This document shows, piece after piece, positions 36,701-43,429 of a DNA stretch of 64,000 bases. The DNA is from SIG622 sp045604705 (GTDB lineage Bacteria; Bacillota; Clostridia; Oscillospirales; CAG-382), in contig JAZUOO010000013.1 in NCBI GenBank assembly GCA_045604705.1, forward strand, positions 13,893 to 77,892, written 5' to 3'. Made by a program: the position numbers and the translations under genes. The notes under the pieces were generated by a model. That model saw only the letters and a list, made by a program, of their open reading frames with translations, made no database searches and had not been told where the DNA came from. Position 1 is the first letter of the stretch. Each line of letters starts with the position of its first letter.

Positions 36701-37010
36701 CAGATATGCAATTATCTCCTACTACTACGCTACAGAAGATACTAATGCCGAAAGAATTCCCGAATTCACACTCCTCGGCGGAAGAATCCAGGATAAGGGT
36801 AACGTAGTAAACAGCGTGGTTGCAAAGGGTACAGCAGCTCTTAAGAAGAACGAATGGGCGACAGCAGTTGTAAAACTCTCAGGCAATGGCGAAGGTATTC
36901 TTACATCAGGCTTCACCCTCAGACCCTTCGGTAACACAGCAGCAACAAATCTTGCAAATGGTGACATTCTCTACATTGAAAATATCACATTCGTATCAAA
37001 TCGTCCTTAA
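30714..37010 (+). CDS. Giant secreted modular protein (beta-helix and jelly-roll-like modules)
   Basis: A 2098-residue exported protein of unknown function. A signal peptide ends near VLAAEP (about residue 27). Three module types recur: A, with STDST-AY and a LPKHTNMVIFRG-type segment (about 40-380 and 886-1195); B, a beta-helix-like stretch opening FVSASGNDDNAGTADAP or YLDDNGDDSNDGLSADS and rich in ING-GT repeats (about 382-590 and 1199-1480); and C, a probable jelly-roll of about 100-170 residues with YYY, NKWTT and FYPMG motifs, in five copies (about 590-690, 760-860, 1560-1710, 1745-1905, 1929-2098). No LPxTG, SLH, membrane anchor or catalytic motif is seen, so it is either released or bound through the C modules, which could recognise carbohydrate. 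It is monocistronic. Confidence 0.75.
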   Translation: MKKILSAVFVMAMLIITATITGSVLAAEPYVFDPKAEDLADYPVIYLDEANGTLKGTDDIAKSTDSTNAYRSMSDAVGALVTAKTEGYIILVSDYTLNTSVAANNVFGIASTGHFPKHEKMVILRGMTRENGTKSKMYLGGMPYAQGPLWLQNLDFVCISKNDTCIAMHGYDFGWGTPGGDASDISFSRAAAANGVTPTTPSILVGGDGGGPYDRSPVLNFYSGVFKLELKLSGAYGKTTLNGDVTINNYGCEMSGSITNGHGLPDQNNGNININIYGGKWSGSPKLVTNGEYYSGSLISTSYVTGNVNVTISGSPDLTGLQKVNISRYAKVPTTENDYSSALVDSGLVGTAVLDMTGYTGADKATVISRIGGSFDAALCNSVFVSASGNDDNAGTADAPVATYAKAVELLGAEGGVMTVQGAFTLDSYAESERTALVVITGDTLVVNGDFELGGTTMFMDVDIKNGTNGAIVAGGNALSVMADVKTSTGAGGKYIDLIAGKRGELVPVDITVKAGTYNMIDPAGLADGSNIEIASGVRTIVSGVRADNEISALVLANGTITNASIEDEEPIDFVDDQQAIKICPESDGIASIVYTGEFDGTVYNFGSFEYYLNLKDTDTVTVTPQLVINGVTYTAEQTATNGWNVASFDLSDVDAVFNEFTFYPYGQNVVAEYNKMYVFSFRFSQLKSNVAHDYGEIEITENGDYIPVLEDFILTSTELVNTKAITGLKVEDVIFVAGSATKYTPVDTTGLKADYNVLEDGNVISLKGEFYPYVRIEYYVYGKDEDDFGTVYPTLLIGDNTYKANEKLEFNKWCVATFNVVDAGKYNQFSFVPYGEAEGVNEWNKMYVQKMSFSQAENKALPEYSKPDMTDDGELTPYVYENTDGLPVVYYAKGGIYTGDYTGSTDSTQAYGSVDAAVSAIDAAGGGYVILCDDWRVADNRYLPKHTNMVIFRGKEKESNEGKIKFEAFYQTYANGPTTFENLIISWIRNPVAGGSNADLALICYDSTKNHKLVMGKYGVENDVEIVKYTGQFLDLIGADITINSGKFGIRLGTYGSNKTFDAVNITLNGGTLNHIIATFNHNGTNVSQTTVNGDINININGGNFSNYEISLVNGIRGFRGLETPGKLICKGKINYNISGGDFSAVGSKIVPYVIVPEYPSECAGPITLNLLDYTGNIKELRAKFDESRFDVLNVNAIYLDDNGDDSNDGLSADSAVATFEKAYELLTTGDDPTKTYSGKIVVSGSGYTVRGEVVEPEHASVITYNCEGDAAIKFESGKLILSGDADFKNVKFSVTNADSAAIVANGHKLNIADTVTCSNESGAPYLDIVGGKESGTVDSVDVTINGGDFGNVIAGDSVTGDVNITVNGGTIHGKLVGGTSADNGVIGGNSVITINGGTIDGEVIGGNEAAGTIEGMVSISLNGGTFTSGASIIASNTDAGATVDGNAEITVNGGDFSAMEADSIQPGIGSCNDKICIDYRNYNGNISNISSKIEDKFDVTIAPPEPKPTFSSKDKVVHIIANYGDPTKALKVNVPFKITQTATQIGDPIVVSPKQLNLKVDRADHINMTLQTVKDTVDTIRLVPNHNPTRGSGIVIDGYNINGRGVDVSTHKYIEIVYYYTVPQGESPAVQNMAIQYLGNFAGKISGTSADLVPNKWTTALIDLSSVSEGLSGALQQYHFYPMGMDKKGTDVPVTQYIDIASMTFYTNMPKTTVQGGNAPDPKLEAEEEKETQANNNPAKAENIVVDVVDLTSVVGNSGAFTAAQVTKDGMTVMEYTPNTESNKELRIEGYNCMGREISLNEYQYLTLKIFVETERTDVTFIPAIGVQRGGVADNPEAVKASTITAGTALTPNKWTTVTFKLTPADPAFHITRQFHIAPVGIIKGNAMKAGEKFYLAEFVLSAKPPRTAASEDDEVYVEAEVIEEAPAVVVGAAKLINSAGSSATFKSSVEVFDGKQVVKIAPSNVSAPVSVDGTAIFGDTEQTPDGALSLRNHRYAIISYYYATEDTNAERIPEFTLLGGRIQDKGNVVNSVVAKGTAALKKNEWATAVVKLSGNGEGILTSGFTLRPFGNTAATNLANGDILYIENITFVSNRP

Positions 37011-37023
37011 TGATGATTAGTAT

Positions 37024-37051
37024 GAGGGGGCAGAAATTGCCCCCTCTTTTT
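37024..37051 (+). terminator. Strong terminator after the giant gene
   Basis: GAGGGGGCA pairs with TGCCCCCTC around a short loop and is followed by TTTTT. Confidence 0.9.
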
Positions 37052-37440
37052 GTGTAAATAAAATAATTCATACGTTAGTTATTGGCAATAAGACGTATCA
37101 GCAAAAACAATATGAGAATTCAGACCATGATAACATTAAGCATTGGTGACAGTTTTTTGCGAGCAAAAGTATCTTTACGTGATAGCAGCAAAATACAATC
37201 GCAAAATTCACGCCCCGAATCTTTCTTACCTACCTGTAGGTTATAATGCACAGTGCTCCCGTCAACTGCCCTCGCGAATGTGACTTAGTCATTCGGCAAA
37301 CTGTGTAAAAATGGAGTATTGTCGTATCGGAGCAGGTGAAGGCAAAGATTAAAACGGTTGAATACACAAAAGGGTGCTCAGAAATGGGCACTATATTTTT
37401 TATAGGGAAACGGTGCGAATTTAAAGCTGTTATGGACAAA
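37052..37440. other. Intergenic region between the giant gene and spoVAE
   Basis: Nearly 390 bases without a credible gene. Two small inverted repeats are visible, CCTAC-CT-GTAGG (about 37222) and CGAATG-9-CATTCG (37275-37295), the latter overlapping the perfect palindrome TGACT-T-AGTCA. A 69-codon minus-strand frame here has no recognisable features. Confidence 0.5.
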
Positions 37441-37794
37441 TCATTTATCTCTCAATTTGAACACCATCGCTGCGAGTGTAGAAAAAAATACTGCCGCAGT
37501 AATGCCACCCGCAGTCCCTGTAAGTCCGCCGGTGAAAATTCCGGTAATGCCGTAATTGTCAATCGCTTTTCTAACACCTGTGATCAGTGAATGCCCGAAT
37601 CCGGTAAGAGGCACCGTAGCACCGGCACCTGCAAAATCCGCAAGAGGTTTATAAATTCCGACTGCACTTAAAATCGCACCTGCAACAACGTACCCGGTAA
37701 GAATTCTCGCCGGAGTAAGCTTTGTTTTATCGATCAGCACCTGCGCAATAACACACAAAAGACCGCCGACCGTGAAAGACCAAAAATATTGCAT
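37441..37794 (-). CDS. spoVAE: Stage V sporulation protein AE
   Basis: Inner forespore membrane protein needed for uptake and release of dipicolinic acid in spores. The 117-residue sequence is very hydrophobic with about four helices and contains GFGHSLITGVRKAIDNYGITG followed by GGLTGTAGGITAAV, typical of the short SpoVAEb form. The start at 37794 is set by AAAGGAAC and the opening MQYFWSF. It follows spoVAD by 83 bases; a GCCGCATTC/GAATGCGGC inverted repeat occupies this gap. Confidence 0.92.
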   Translation of the reverse strand: MQYFWSFTVGGLLCVIAQVLIDKTKLTPARILTGYVVAGAILSAVGIYKPLADFAGAGATVPLTGFGHSLITGVRKAIDNYGITGIFTGGLTGTAGGITAAVFFSTLAAMVFKLRDK

Positions 37795-37877
37795 AAAATA
37801 GTTCCTTTCATTTGCCGCATTCGAGAAGCTTGCTTGCAAATTATTAAAACCAAAAGAATGCGGCTATATTCGAAAAA

Positions 37878-38930
37878 TCATGAGCTAGGTTCGGTACTGA
37901 GCGTAACAAGATGAGCAACTGCCGGAATAGACATTCCCTGATACACACTCTTGGTACTCATCATAGCACCGGTTCCAATCATCGCGATCTTATTAAATTT
38001 CCTTTTTTTCAGATTCTCATAAAAATATCCCGCAGTAACCACCGCACTGCACCCGCATCCCGAACCACCACATCCGCAGTTCTGTTTTTTTAGATCATAT
38101 ATTAACAGACCGCAGTCAGTAAGCTTGTTCTTCAGTGCCTCTTGATTGTCCTTCAGCAGCAAAGAAAGGAGTTTAGTACCCTCCCAACCGAGGTCGCCTG
38201 TCGCAACATAATCGAAATCGTCAAATACCGACCCTTTTGATTCAATATACCTTGAAACAGTATCGGCAGCCGCAGTACACATAGCCGCGCCCATGTTTCC
38301 CGCATCCTTTATACCTCTGTCCGATACGATACCCGGAAGAGCCTCTGTAATATAGACGCCCGGACCATCAGAGCTGAAATCGAATTTTTCCTCGTCACAC
38401 AAAATAAATGCACCTGCACCTGTGACAGTATTCTGTGCAGTGGGACCTGAAAAAGAACCGTATCCGAGAGGAAATCTGAACTGTCTTTCAGCTGAACAAA
38501 AGTGAGATGAAACCGCCACAGCAGCAGTTGACACAAAACCGGACTCTATCATCATTGCGGCACAAAGTAACCCCTCCGCACAGGTGGAGCAAGCACCGTA
38601 AAGTCCGAGATAGGGAATATCAAAATCTTCAAGCCCGTACCCTGAACCGCTACATTGATTCAACAGGTCTCCTGCAAGCAAAATATCAACAGACTTATCC
38701 GACATCGAAGCCTTAGACAATGCCGCTTCAAGTGCAGATTTGCAAAGAATACTCTCCGCTTTTTCAAAGGATTTTTCATTAACGAGCGGATCTTCAAAGC
38801 TCTTGTCAAGGTATTCCCCCAAGGGTCCCTCGCTCTCCTTGCTGCCTCCGACACATCCCGTAGATACTATCCTGATTTTCTTTTTAAAACGCATTACTTC
38901 ACGGTTTGAAACATAATCAATAATATTCAA
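37878..38930 (-). CDS. spoVAD: Stage V sporulation protein AD
   Basis: Thiolase-fold protein that binds dipicolinic acid in the spore inner membrane complex. Family segments include CSGSGYGLEDFDIPYLGLYG, followed by ACSTCAEGLLCA and FCSAERQFRFPLGYG. The start is a TTG codon with GAGGTG upstream, or an ATG 12 codons inside (38894, MRFKKKIR). A sigma-G/F-type promoter precedes it, and no spoVAC is found upstream, unlike the usual spoVAC-AD-AE order. Confidence 0.93.
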   Translation of the reverse strand: MNIIDYVSNREVMRFKKKIRIVSTGCVGGSKESEGPLGEYLDKSFEDPLVNEKSFEKAESILCKSALEAALSKASMSDKSVDILLAGDLLNQCSGSGYGLEDFDIPYLGLYGACSTCAEGLLCAAMMIESGFVSTAAVAVSSHFCSAERQFRFPLGYGSFSGPTAQNTVTGAGAFILCDEEKFDFSSDGPGVYITEALPGIVSDRGIKDAGNMGAAMCTAAADTVSRYIESKGSVFDDFDYVATGDLGWEGTKLLSLLLKDNQEALKNKLTDCGLLIYDLKKQNCGCGGSGCGCSAVVTAGYFYENLKKRKFNKIAMIGTGAMMSTKSVYQGMSIPAVAHLVTLSTEPSS

Positions 38931-38952
38931 TGCTTACACCTCTTTTTTAGCT

Positions 38953-38982
38953 TAGTTTACCCGATTCTTTGAATGTTATTCG
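38953..38982 (-). promoter_or_regulatory. Forespore (sigma-G/sigma-F type) promoter of spoVAD
   Basis: On the minus strand CGAATA is followed after 17 bases by TAAACTA, one and two changes respectively from the sigma-G pattern TGAATA/CATACTA, about 25 bases before the spoVAD start. It fits forespore expression of the operon. Confidence 0.6.
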
Positions 38983-39049
38983 GCATTGGGAGAAAACAAA
39001 AATAATACCGACTGTTTTCCGAATGTTTACAAATTAAGCAGAAAAACAC

Positions 39050-39079
39050 TTGACAAAATAATATTGATTGTGGTATAAT
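39050..39079 (+). promoter_or_regulatory. Promoter of the rpmG-secE-nusG operon
   Basis: TTGACA and TATAAT with an 18-base spacer, about 115 bases upstream of rpmG. Confidence 0.75.
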
Positions 39080-39085
39080 CAATTT

Positions 39086-39108
39086 ACCTCTGAAGAGGTT
39101 TTTATTGT
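39086..39108 (+). other. Possible attenuator hairpin in the rpmG leader
   Basis: ACCTC-TGAA-GAGGT followed by TTTTATT forms a small hairpin with a T-run just after the presumed transcription start. It may be an attenuator, but the stem is short. Confidence 0.35.
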
Positions 39109-39193
39109 TATGCCCATTTGTAGGAAAAGGGCAATATGTAAAACCTTACTTGAGGGAGGTAAAAAATCTTTATATTTACCGGGAGGTGCAATC

Positions 39194-39343
39194 ATGCGAG
39201 TAAAAGTAACATTGGTTTGCAGCGAGTGCAAGCAGAGACACTACGATACGACAAAGAACAAGAAGAACAATCCTGACCGTATCGAGTTGAACAAATACTG
39301 CAAATTCTGCCGCAAGCATACCCTTCACAAAGAGTCTAAGTAA
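39194..39343 (+). CDS. rpmG: 50S ribosomal protein L33
   Basis: A 49-residue protein of the large subunit. It has two zinc-binding pairs, CSEC and CKFC, marking the zinc-dependent paralogue. The start at 39194 has GGGAGGTG six bases upstream; the longer frame reads through the leader and is rejected. Position before secE and nusG is typical of Clostridia. Confidence 0.95.
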   Translation: MRVKVTLVCSECKQRHYDTTKNKKNNPDRIELNKYCKFCRKHTLHKESK

Positions 39344-39373
39344 CTCTTGAGTATTTAACAGGAGGTATTAGTA

Positions 39374-39589
39374 ATGGCAGAAAATACAACAAAGCCGAGC
39401 TTCGGCGAAAGAGTCAAGAAATTCTTCAAGGACTATAAGACAGAGTTCAAAAAGATCAAGTGGCCTACACTTCTTGAAACAAATAAGAGCTTTGTGATTG
39501 TTCTTGTATTTACAGTCATCGCAGGCCTTGTAATCTTCGGATTTGACACAGGTCTCAGAGAGCTTCTGAACCTTATTGTAGGTCTGTAA
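39374..39589 (+). CDS. secE: Preprotein translocase subunit SecE
   Basis: Essential clamp subunit of the SecYEG channel. The 71-residue protein has an amphipathic segment FKKIKWPTLLETNKS, the family signature, followed by one membrane helix (FVIVLVFTVIAGLVIFGFD). AGGAGGTATTAGTA precedes the ATG. It is the single-helix form usual in Gram-positive bacteria. Confidence 0.95.
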   Translation: MAENTTKPSFGERVKKFFKDYKTEFKKIKWPTLLETNKSFVIVLVFTVIAGLVIFGFDTGLRELLNLIVGL

Positions 39590-39648
39590 TTTTTTCTTTA
39601 ATTCATTTGACTCCCAAAAGTCGTTATTAAGGAAAGGATGGTGCCTGT

Positions 39649-40269
39649 ATGCCAAAGGAAAGCGATGCAAAATGGTATGTTCTCCACACATACGCCGGTT
39701 ATGAAAACAATGTAGCTTCCAACATTGCCAGAATCGTTGAAAACAGAGGACTTCAGGAGTATATCTATGAAACACAGATTCCGTTGGAGCTTATTTCCGA
39801 TAATCCGGAGGATTTTGTTGATGAACCCATAGACGAGTTTGAAGACGATTTTGAAGATGAGGATGACGAATTTGCGGAAAAGAAGAAAAAGCCCGCAAAG
39901 AAGTCTAAGGTTGAGGAACAAAAGCTTCTTCCAAGTTACGTTCTGATAAAAATGGTAATGAACGACGCAACTCGTCATATAGTCAGAAACATCAGAGGTG
40001 TTACAGGTTTTGTAGGTCCGGATTCACAGCCGGTTCCGCTTACCGATGACGAAATAAAAACTCTCGGTGTTGGAGTACACAAGACATTCAGTGTTGACTA
40101 CAATGTGGGCGATACTGTAATTCTCGTTTCCGGCTCAATGGCAGGAAACACCGCGATCGTTAAGGAAATAGATTCCGACACCGGTATGGTAAAAGCAACC
40201 ATGCTTGTGGGCGGTAAAGAAGCGGTCGTTGAATTTGAAGCATCTGCGGCGGAAATATTCGACGTATAA
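39649..40269 (+). CDS. nusG: Transcription elongation factor NusG with acidic/basic insertion
   Basis: Binds RNA polymerase and couples it to Rho or the ribosome. The N-terminal NGN domain starts KWYVLHTYAGYENNV and resumes with LLPSYVLIKMVMNDATRHIV and GVTGFVG; the C-terminal KOW domain has VGDTVILVSGSMAGNTAIVK. Between them, around residues 50-88, sits an insertion of roughly 25-30 residues beyond the usual loop: first strongly acidic, then Lys-rich. At 206 residues it is longer than the usual 175-180. The context with secE and rplK is standard. Confidence 0.94.
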   Translation: MPKESDAKWYVLHTYAGYENNVASNIARIVENRGLQEYIYETQIPLELISDNPEDFVDEPIDEFEDDFEDEDDEFAEKKKKPAKKSKVEEQKLLPSYVLIKMVMNDATRHIVRNIRGVTGFVGPDSQPVPLTDDEIKTLGVGVHKTFSVDYNVGDTVILVSGSMAGNTAIVKEIDSDTGMVKATMLVGGKEAVVEFEASAAEIFDV

Positions 40270-40291
40270 GATGCAATTAAAATGCTTACGT

Positions 40292-40381
40292 CCGTAAGGG
40301 AAACTTTACGGTTGTATAGGTGCGGCTATCGCACTGTGGGAGGGAAATACCCAAAATTTTCCCGAAAATATTTTTACCACA
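40292..40381 (+). promoter_or_regulatory. Structured RNA leader before rplK
   Basis: Three successive hairpins precede rplK: CCGTAA/TTTACGG (40292-40311), GTGCG/CGCAC (about 40320-40334), and a larger one in which TGTGG (40335) pairs with CCACA (40377) around an inner GGG/CCC stem. The pattern GTGGGAGGG...CCCAC recurs before rplK in Clostridia and could be a binding site for L1 or L11 that gives autogenous control; this assignment is inference. Confidence 0.5.
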
Positions 40382-40399
40382 TTCGGAGGTGTATTTAAA

Positions 40400-40825
40400 A
40401 TGGCAAAGAAAATAGTTGCTTATGTAAAGCTCCAAATCCCCGGAGGAAAGGCTCTGCCCGCTCCCCCCGTAGGTCCCGCGCTCGGTCAGCACGGTGTTAA
40501 CATCGCTGGTTTCTGTAAGGAATTCAACGAAAAGACAAAGAAAGACATCGGTCTTATTATTCCTTGTGTCATTACAATTTACGCAGACCGTACTTTCTCA
40601 TTTATCACAAAGACTCCCCCTGCGGCTGTTCTTATCAAGAAGGCAGTAGGTATCGAATCCGGTTCAGGCGAGCCCAACAAGACTAAGGTTGCTTCCATTA
40701 CAAAGGAACAGCTTAAGGCTATTGCTGAGCAGAAGATGGCTGACCTCAACGCTGCAAATGTTGAAACAGCTATGAGCATGATTGCAGGTACAGCTCGTTC
40801 TATGGGCGTAACCGTAGCAGACTGA
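40400..40825 (+). CDS. rplK: 50S ribosomal protein L11
   Basis: Ribosomal protein of the GTPase-associated centre, contacting 23S rRNA and elongation factors. The N-terminal KLQIPGGKALPAPPVGPALG and GVNIAGFCKEFN are invariant features, and the C-terminal rRNA-binding domain ends ARSMGVTVAD. The length of 141 residues is standard. Followed 15 bases later by rplA. Confidence 0.97.
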   Translation: MAKKIVAYVKLQIPGGKALPAPPVGPALGQHGVNIAGFCKEFNEKTKKDIGLIIPCVITIYADRTFSFITKTPPAAVLIKKAVGIESGSGEPNKTKVASITKEQLKAIAEQKMADLNAANVETAMSMIAGTARSMGVTVAD

Positions 40826-40840
40826 TAGGAGGACATACAG

Positions 40841-41536
40841 ATGAGCAGAGGTAAGAAGTATATAGAGAGCGCAAAGCTCGTTGACAGAGCAAAGCTCTAT
40901 GATCCGGAAGAAGCTCTTGCAATTGTTGTAAAGACAGCTTCCGCAAAGTTTGACGAAACAATTGAAATCCACGCAAGACTCGGTGTTGACTCCCGTCACG
41001 CTGACCAGCAGGTTCGTGGTGCTGTTGTACTTCCCAACGGTACAGGTAAGACAGTAAGAACCCTCGTATTTGCAAAGGGCGACAGAGCAAACGAAGCTCT
41101 TGCAGCAGGCGCAGATTACGTTGGTGCAGAAGATATGGTAGCTAAGATTCAGAACGAAAACTGGTTTGACTACGAAGTAATCATTGCAACTCCCGACATG
41201 ATGGGTGTTATCGGTCGTCTCGGTAAGGTGCTCGGTCCTAAGGGTCTCATGCCTAACCCCAAGGCAGGTACAGTGACTATGGATGTAGCGAAAGCAGTTC
41301 AGGAACCAAAGGCAGGTAAGATTGAATACCGTCTTGACAAGCAGAACATCATCCACTGTCCTATCGGTAAGGCTTCCTTCGGTGCTGAAAAGCTCACAGA
41401 GAACTTTAACGCTCTCATGGGTGCAGTTATCAAGGCAAAGCCCGCAGCTGCAAAGGGTCAGTACATCAAGAGCCTTTCTGTTTCTTCAACAATGGGCCCC
41501 GGTATTAAGATTAGCTCCGCTAAGATGGGCAACTAA
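40841..41536 (+). CDS. rplA: 50S ribosomal protein L1
   Basis: Forms the L1 stalk of the large subunit and can act as a translational repressor of its own operon. Visible signatures are LGVDSRHADQQVRGAVVLP and LGKVLGPKGLMPNPKAGTV. At 231 residues it is full length. TAGGAGGACATACAG overlaps the end of rplK and gives an efficient start. A terminator follows, so rplJ and rplL are not part of this unit. Confidence 0.97.
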   Translation: MSRGKKYIESAKLVDRAKLYDPEEALAIVVKTASAKFDETIEIHARLGVDSRHADQQVRGAVVLPNGTGKTVRTLVFAKGDRANEALAAGADYVGAEDMVAKIQNENWFDYEVIIATPDMMGVIGRLGKVLGPKGLMPNPKAGTVTMDVAKAVQEPKAGKIEYRLDKQNIIHCPIGKASFGAEKLTENFNALMGAVIKAKPAAAKGQYIKSLSVSSTMGPGIKISSAKMGN

Positions 41537-41561
41537 TTCCCAAAACTGTTATAAAGATTTA

Positions 41562-41596
41562 CCGCACAGTTTTAATCAGCTGTGCGGACTTTTTTT
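41562..41596 (+). terminator. Terminator after rplA
   Basis: CCGCACAG pairs with CTGTGCGG over a 10-base loop and is followed by ACTTTTTTT. Confidence 0.9.
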
Positions 41597-41604
41597 ATGC
41601 GGAA

Positions 41605-42040
41605 TGAGGATTTAGGGGAATAGGATTTAGGATTTAGGGAAGGATAATTGCTCCGCAATTTGCATTTTTATTTTAAATTACGAGGTGCTGATTTGTTGCT
41701 TTTTGCTTTATTTGGAACAACCGCATATTCGTAGGTGTGGCCTTTGGTCGCCCGTTGTTACAAATCATACGTTCATATAAGCGGACGAACAAAGTTCGCC
41801 CCTACAGAATTGGTATACCCACGGAGGCTTGGTTGAATTGGCAACCGTTTCGATGAGTGCGACCCTCTTAGAAGAAATCTAAGATTTCTTTAAAAAATTC
41901 TCTGAATTCTTCACCGTCAGCTTCGCTGCCACTTCTCCCATAGGGCGAGGCAAGGTTGCGCGCCCACAATTTTGCATTTTGTACTTTGAATTTTGTATTG
42001 CGAAGCGAAGTGTACCGTAGTTTATAACGATGCACGCTTT
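41605..42040. repeat. Repeat block between rplA and the DUF4173 operon
   Basis: No gene. It contains GATTTAGG-type short repeats (41609-41640, complementary to those at 26340), a unit bounded by GTAGGTGTGG and CGCCCCTAC with GGCGACC-like arms (about 41730-41806), a diverged copy of the double hairpin unit (GTCAGCTTCGCTGCC and CTTCTCCCATAGGGCGAGG, 41868-41952), the GCGCGCCCACAA junction, and a heptamer run ending in GCGAAGCGAAG (about 41970-42010). Confidence 0.65.
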
Positions 42041-42045
42041 ATTTT

Positions 42046-43407
42046 TTATTTGAAGAAGTATTTCAGATTTAGGTGGTTCGAAATCCCCTCAAAATCCACC
42101 AGAAACAGCACGGCAAGCCAAAGGAGTGTTACATATGTCGCATACCTGGAAAGTCTGAATTTGCCGTTTCTGAGCTTGAAGAGCGACATCACAAAAAGCA
42201 CCGTCAGAAGAAGCATAAACCAAAGAGTATAAAAACGCTTGGGAGTAAAGCCGTATACGTTAATATACATCATCATTTTTACTGCCGCGGTAAGAATGAG
42301 AAACAATGTAAAGCTAATGAGCAATATCTTGGTAATTCCAAAGTTCTTTTCGGGATTTTTCTTTAATGACAGCAGCTCAAAGAAATACAGCGTTGCACCA
42401 TTGATACAGGCAACTGCACACAGCTCGAAAAATCCGCTTCTTGCAAACTCTGCGTAGGTTGTAAGCTCGGGAATTTCACCTCTGAGCATATGGGTGAAGC
42501 CGTCTATTTGCGCAAGTATGAACAACGCATACACCGCAATCAGCATAACAAGTACCGTCTTGCCGATAGTTTCCGGCACTCGCCTGCAGTCAAGTGGCGC
42601 TGAGGCTTTCTCTTCACGCTTTTTATCTGCATCGAACACTGCACCGAAAATAAACATGGATACCAATACCGATATGATATTCACATAATTTCCAAGTCTG
42701 AAACTAAAGTGGATATTATCAAAAAAAACGAAGATACCGTCAACAAAATCCGAGAAGAATCCGTCGGAGTCGAGAAGCACAAGAACATTAGCAACTATTG
42801 GAAGAGCAATGAGAAGACCCAAAAGCACAAACCCGAATTCGTACAATAGCTTTTTGCATTTTGCTGCCGAATCATCGTTTTTGTTTTTGAACCTAAAGAA
42901 TACGGAAAGTGATGTGAATATCCTGTGCAAGGAAGCAAATGGAGCTACAAACATCGCTTTTGCGGCACTTCCGACTATTACGTCAATAGCGTTTTTTGTT
43001 CCGATGGAATATACAAAAAGCAAGGCGGTCACATGAAGTACAAACAGTGCCAAAACGGAAATGAACGATCCTGTATCGGTGGGATAAAGCGTAAATCTTA
43101 ACGAAAATACGAGCATGGCAATCATAAAAACAAAACTGTCGCGCCCGATTTGTGCTTTTCTGAGCTTAAAAAAAGATACCGTAAAAAATGTAAAAACAAG
43201 AGCAAACAACGTTATGGGCAATGCCTGATACTCCCCGAAAATATCATATGGACGGTACAAAAATATCCACCTATACCAAAGCGTGCCCATCAAAAAGGAA
43301 AGCAGAGCATAAATGCCGTGGGTCAGAGTATAATTATATTTTTTCTTTTCTTCATAATAATAGGGAACGGAATTTGCAACGTCATGATTATTTGGAGTAT
43401 TGTTCAT
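42046..43407 (-). CDS. DUF4173 multi-pass membrane protein
   Basis: A 453-residue protein with about eleven hydrophobic segments. The segment EFARSGFFELCAVACINGAT and the later YGFTPKRFYTLWFMLLL match the DUF4173 family, whose function is unknown. The start at 43407 (MNNTPNN) is chosen because AAAGGAAG lies eight bases upstream. It is the third gene of an operon with an XRE regulator and a DUF2975 protein. Confidence 0.8.
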   Translation of the reverse strand: MNNTPNNHDVANSVPYYYEEKKKYNYTLTHGIYALLSFLMGTLWYRWIFLYRPYDIFGEYQALPITLFALVFTFFTVSFFKLRKAQIGRDSFVFMIAMLVFSLRFTLYPTDTGSFISVLALFVLHVTALLFVYSIGTKNAIDVIVGSAAKAMFVAPFASLHRIFTSLSVFFRFKNKNDDSAAKCKKLLYEFGFVLLGLLIALPIVANVLVLLDSDGFFSDFVDGIFVFFDNIHFSFRLGNYVNIISVLVSMFIFGAVFDADKKREEKASAPLDCRRVPETIGKTVLVMLIAVYALFILAQIDGFTHMLRGEIPELTTYAEFARSGFFELCAVACINGATLYFFELLSLKKNPEKNFGITKILLISFTLFLILTAAVKMMMYINVYGFTPKRFYTLWFMLLLTVLFVMSLFKLRNGKFRLSRYATYVTLLWLAVLFLVDFEGISNHLNLKYFFK

Positions 43408-43429
43408 AATCATCTTCCTTTCAAGAAAA

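Noticed and set aside
37230..37439. 69-codon minus-strand frame before spoVAE
   Set aside because: No recognisable motif, no convincing ribosome binding site and placed across a palindrome; treated as non-coding.
41730..41806. tRNA-like or attachment-site sequence
   Set aside because: The GTAGG...CCTAC ends suggest a fold, but no cloverleaf can be drawn and the arms belong to the dispersed repeat family.
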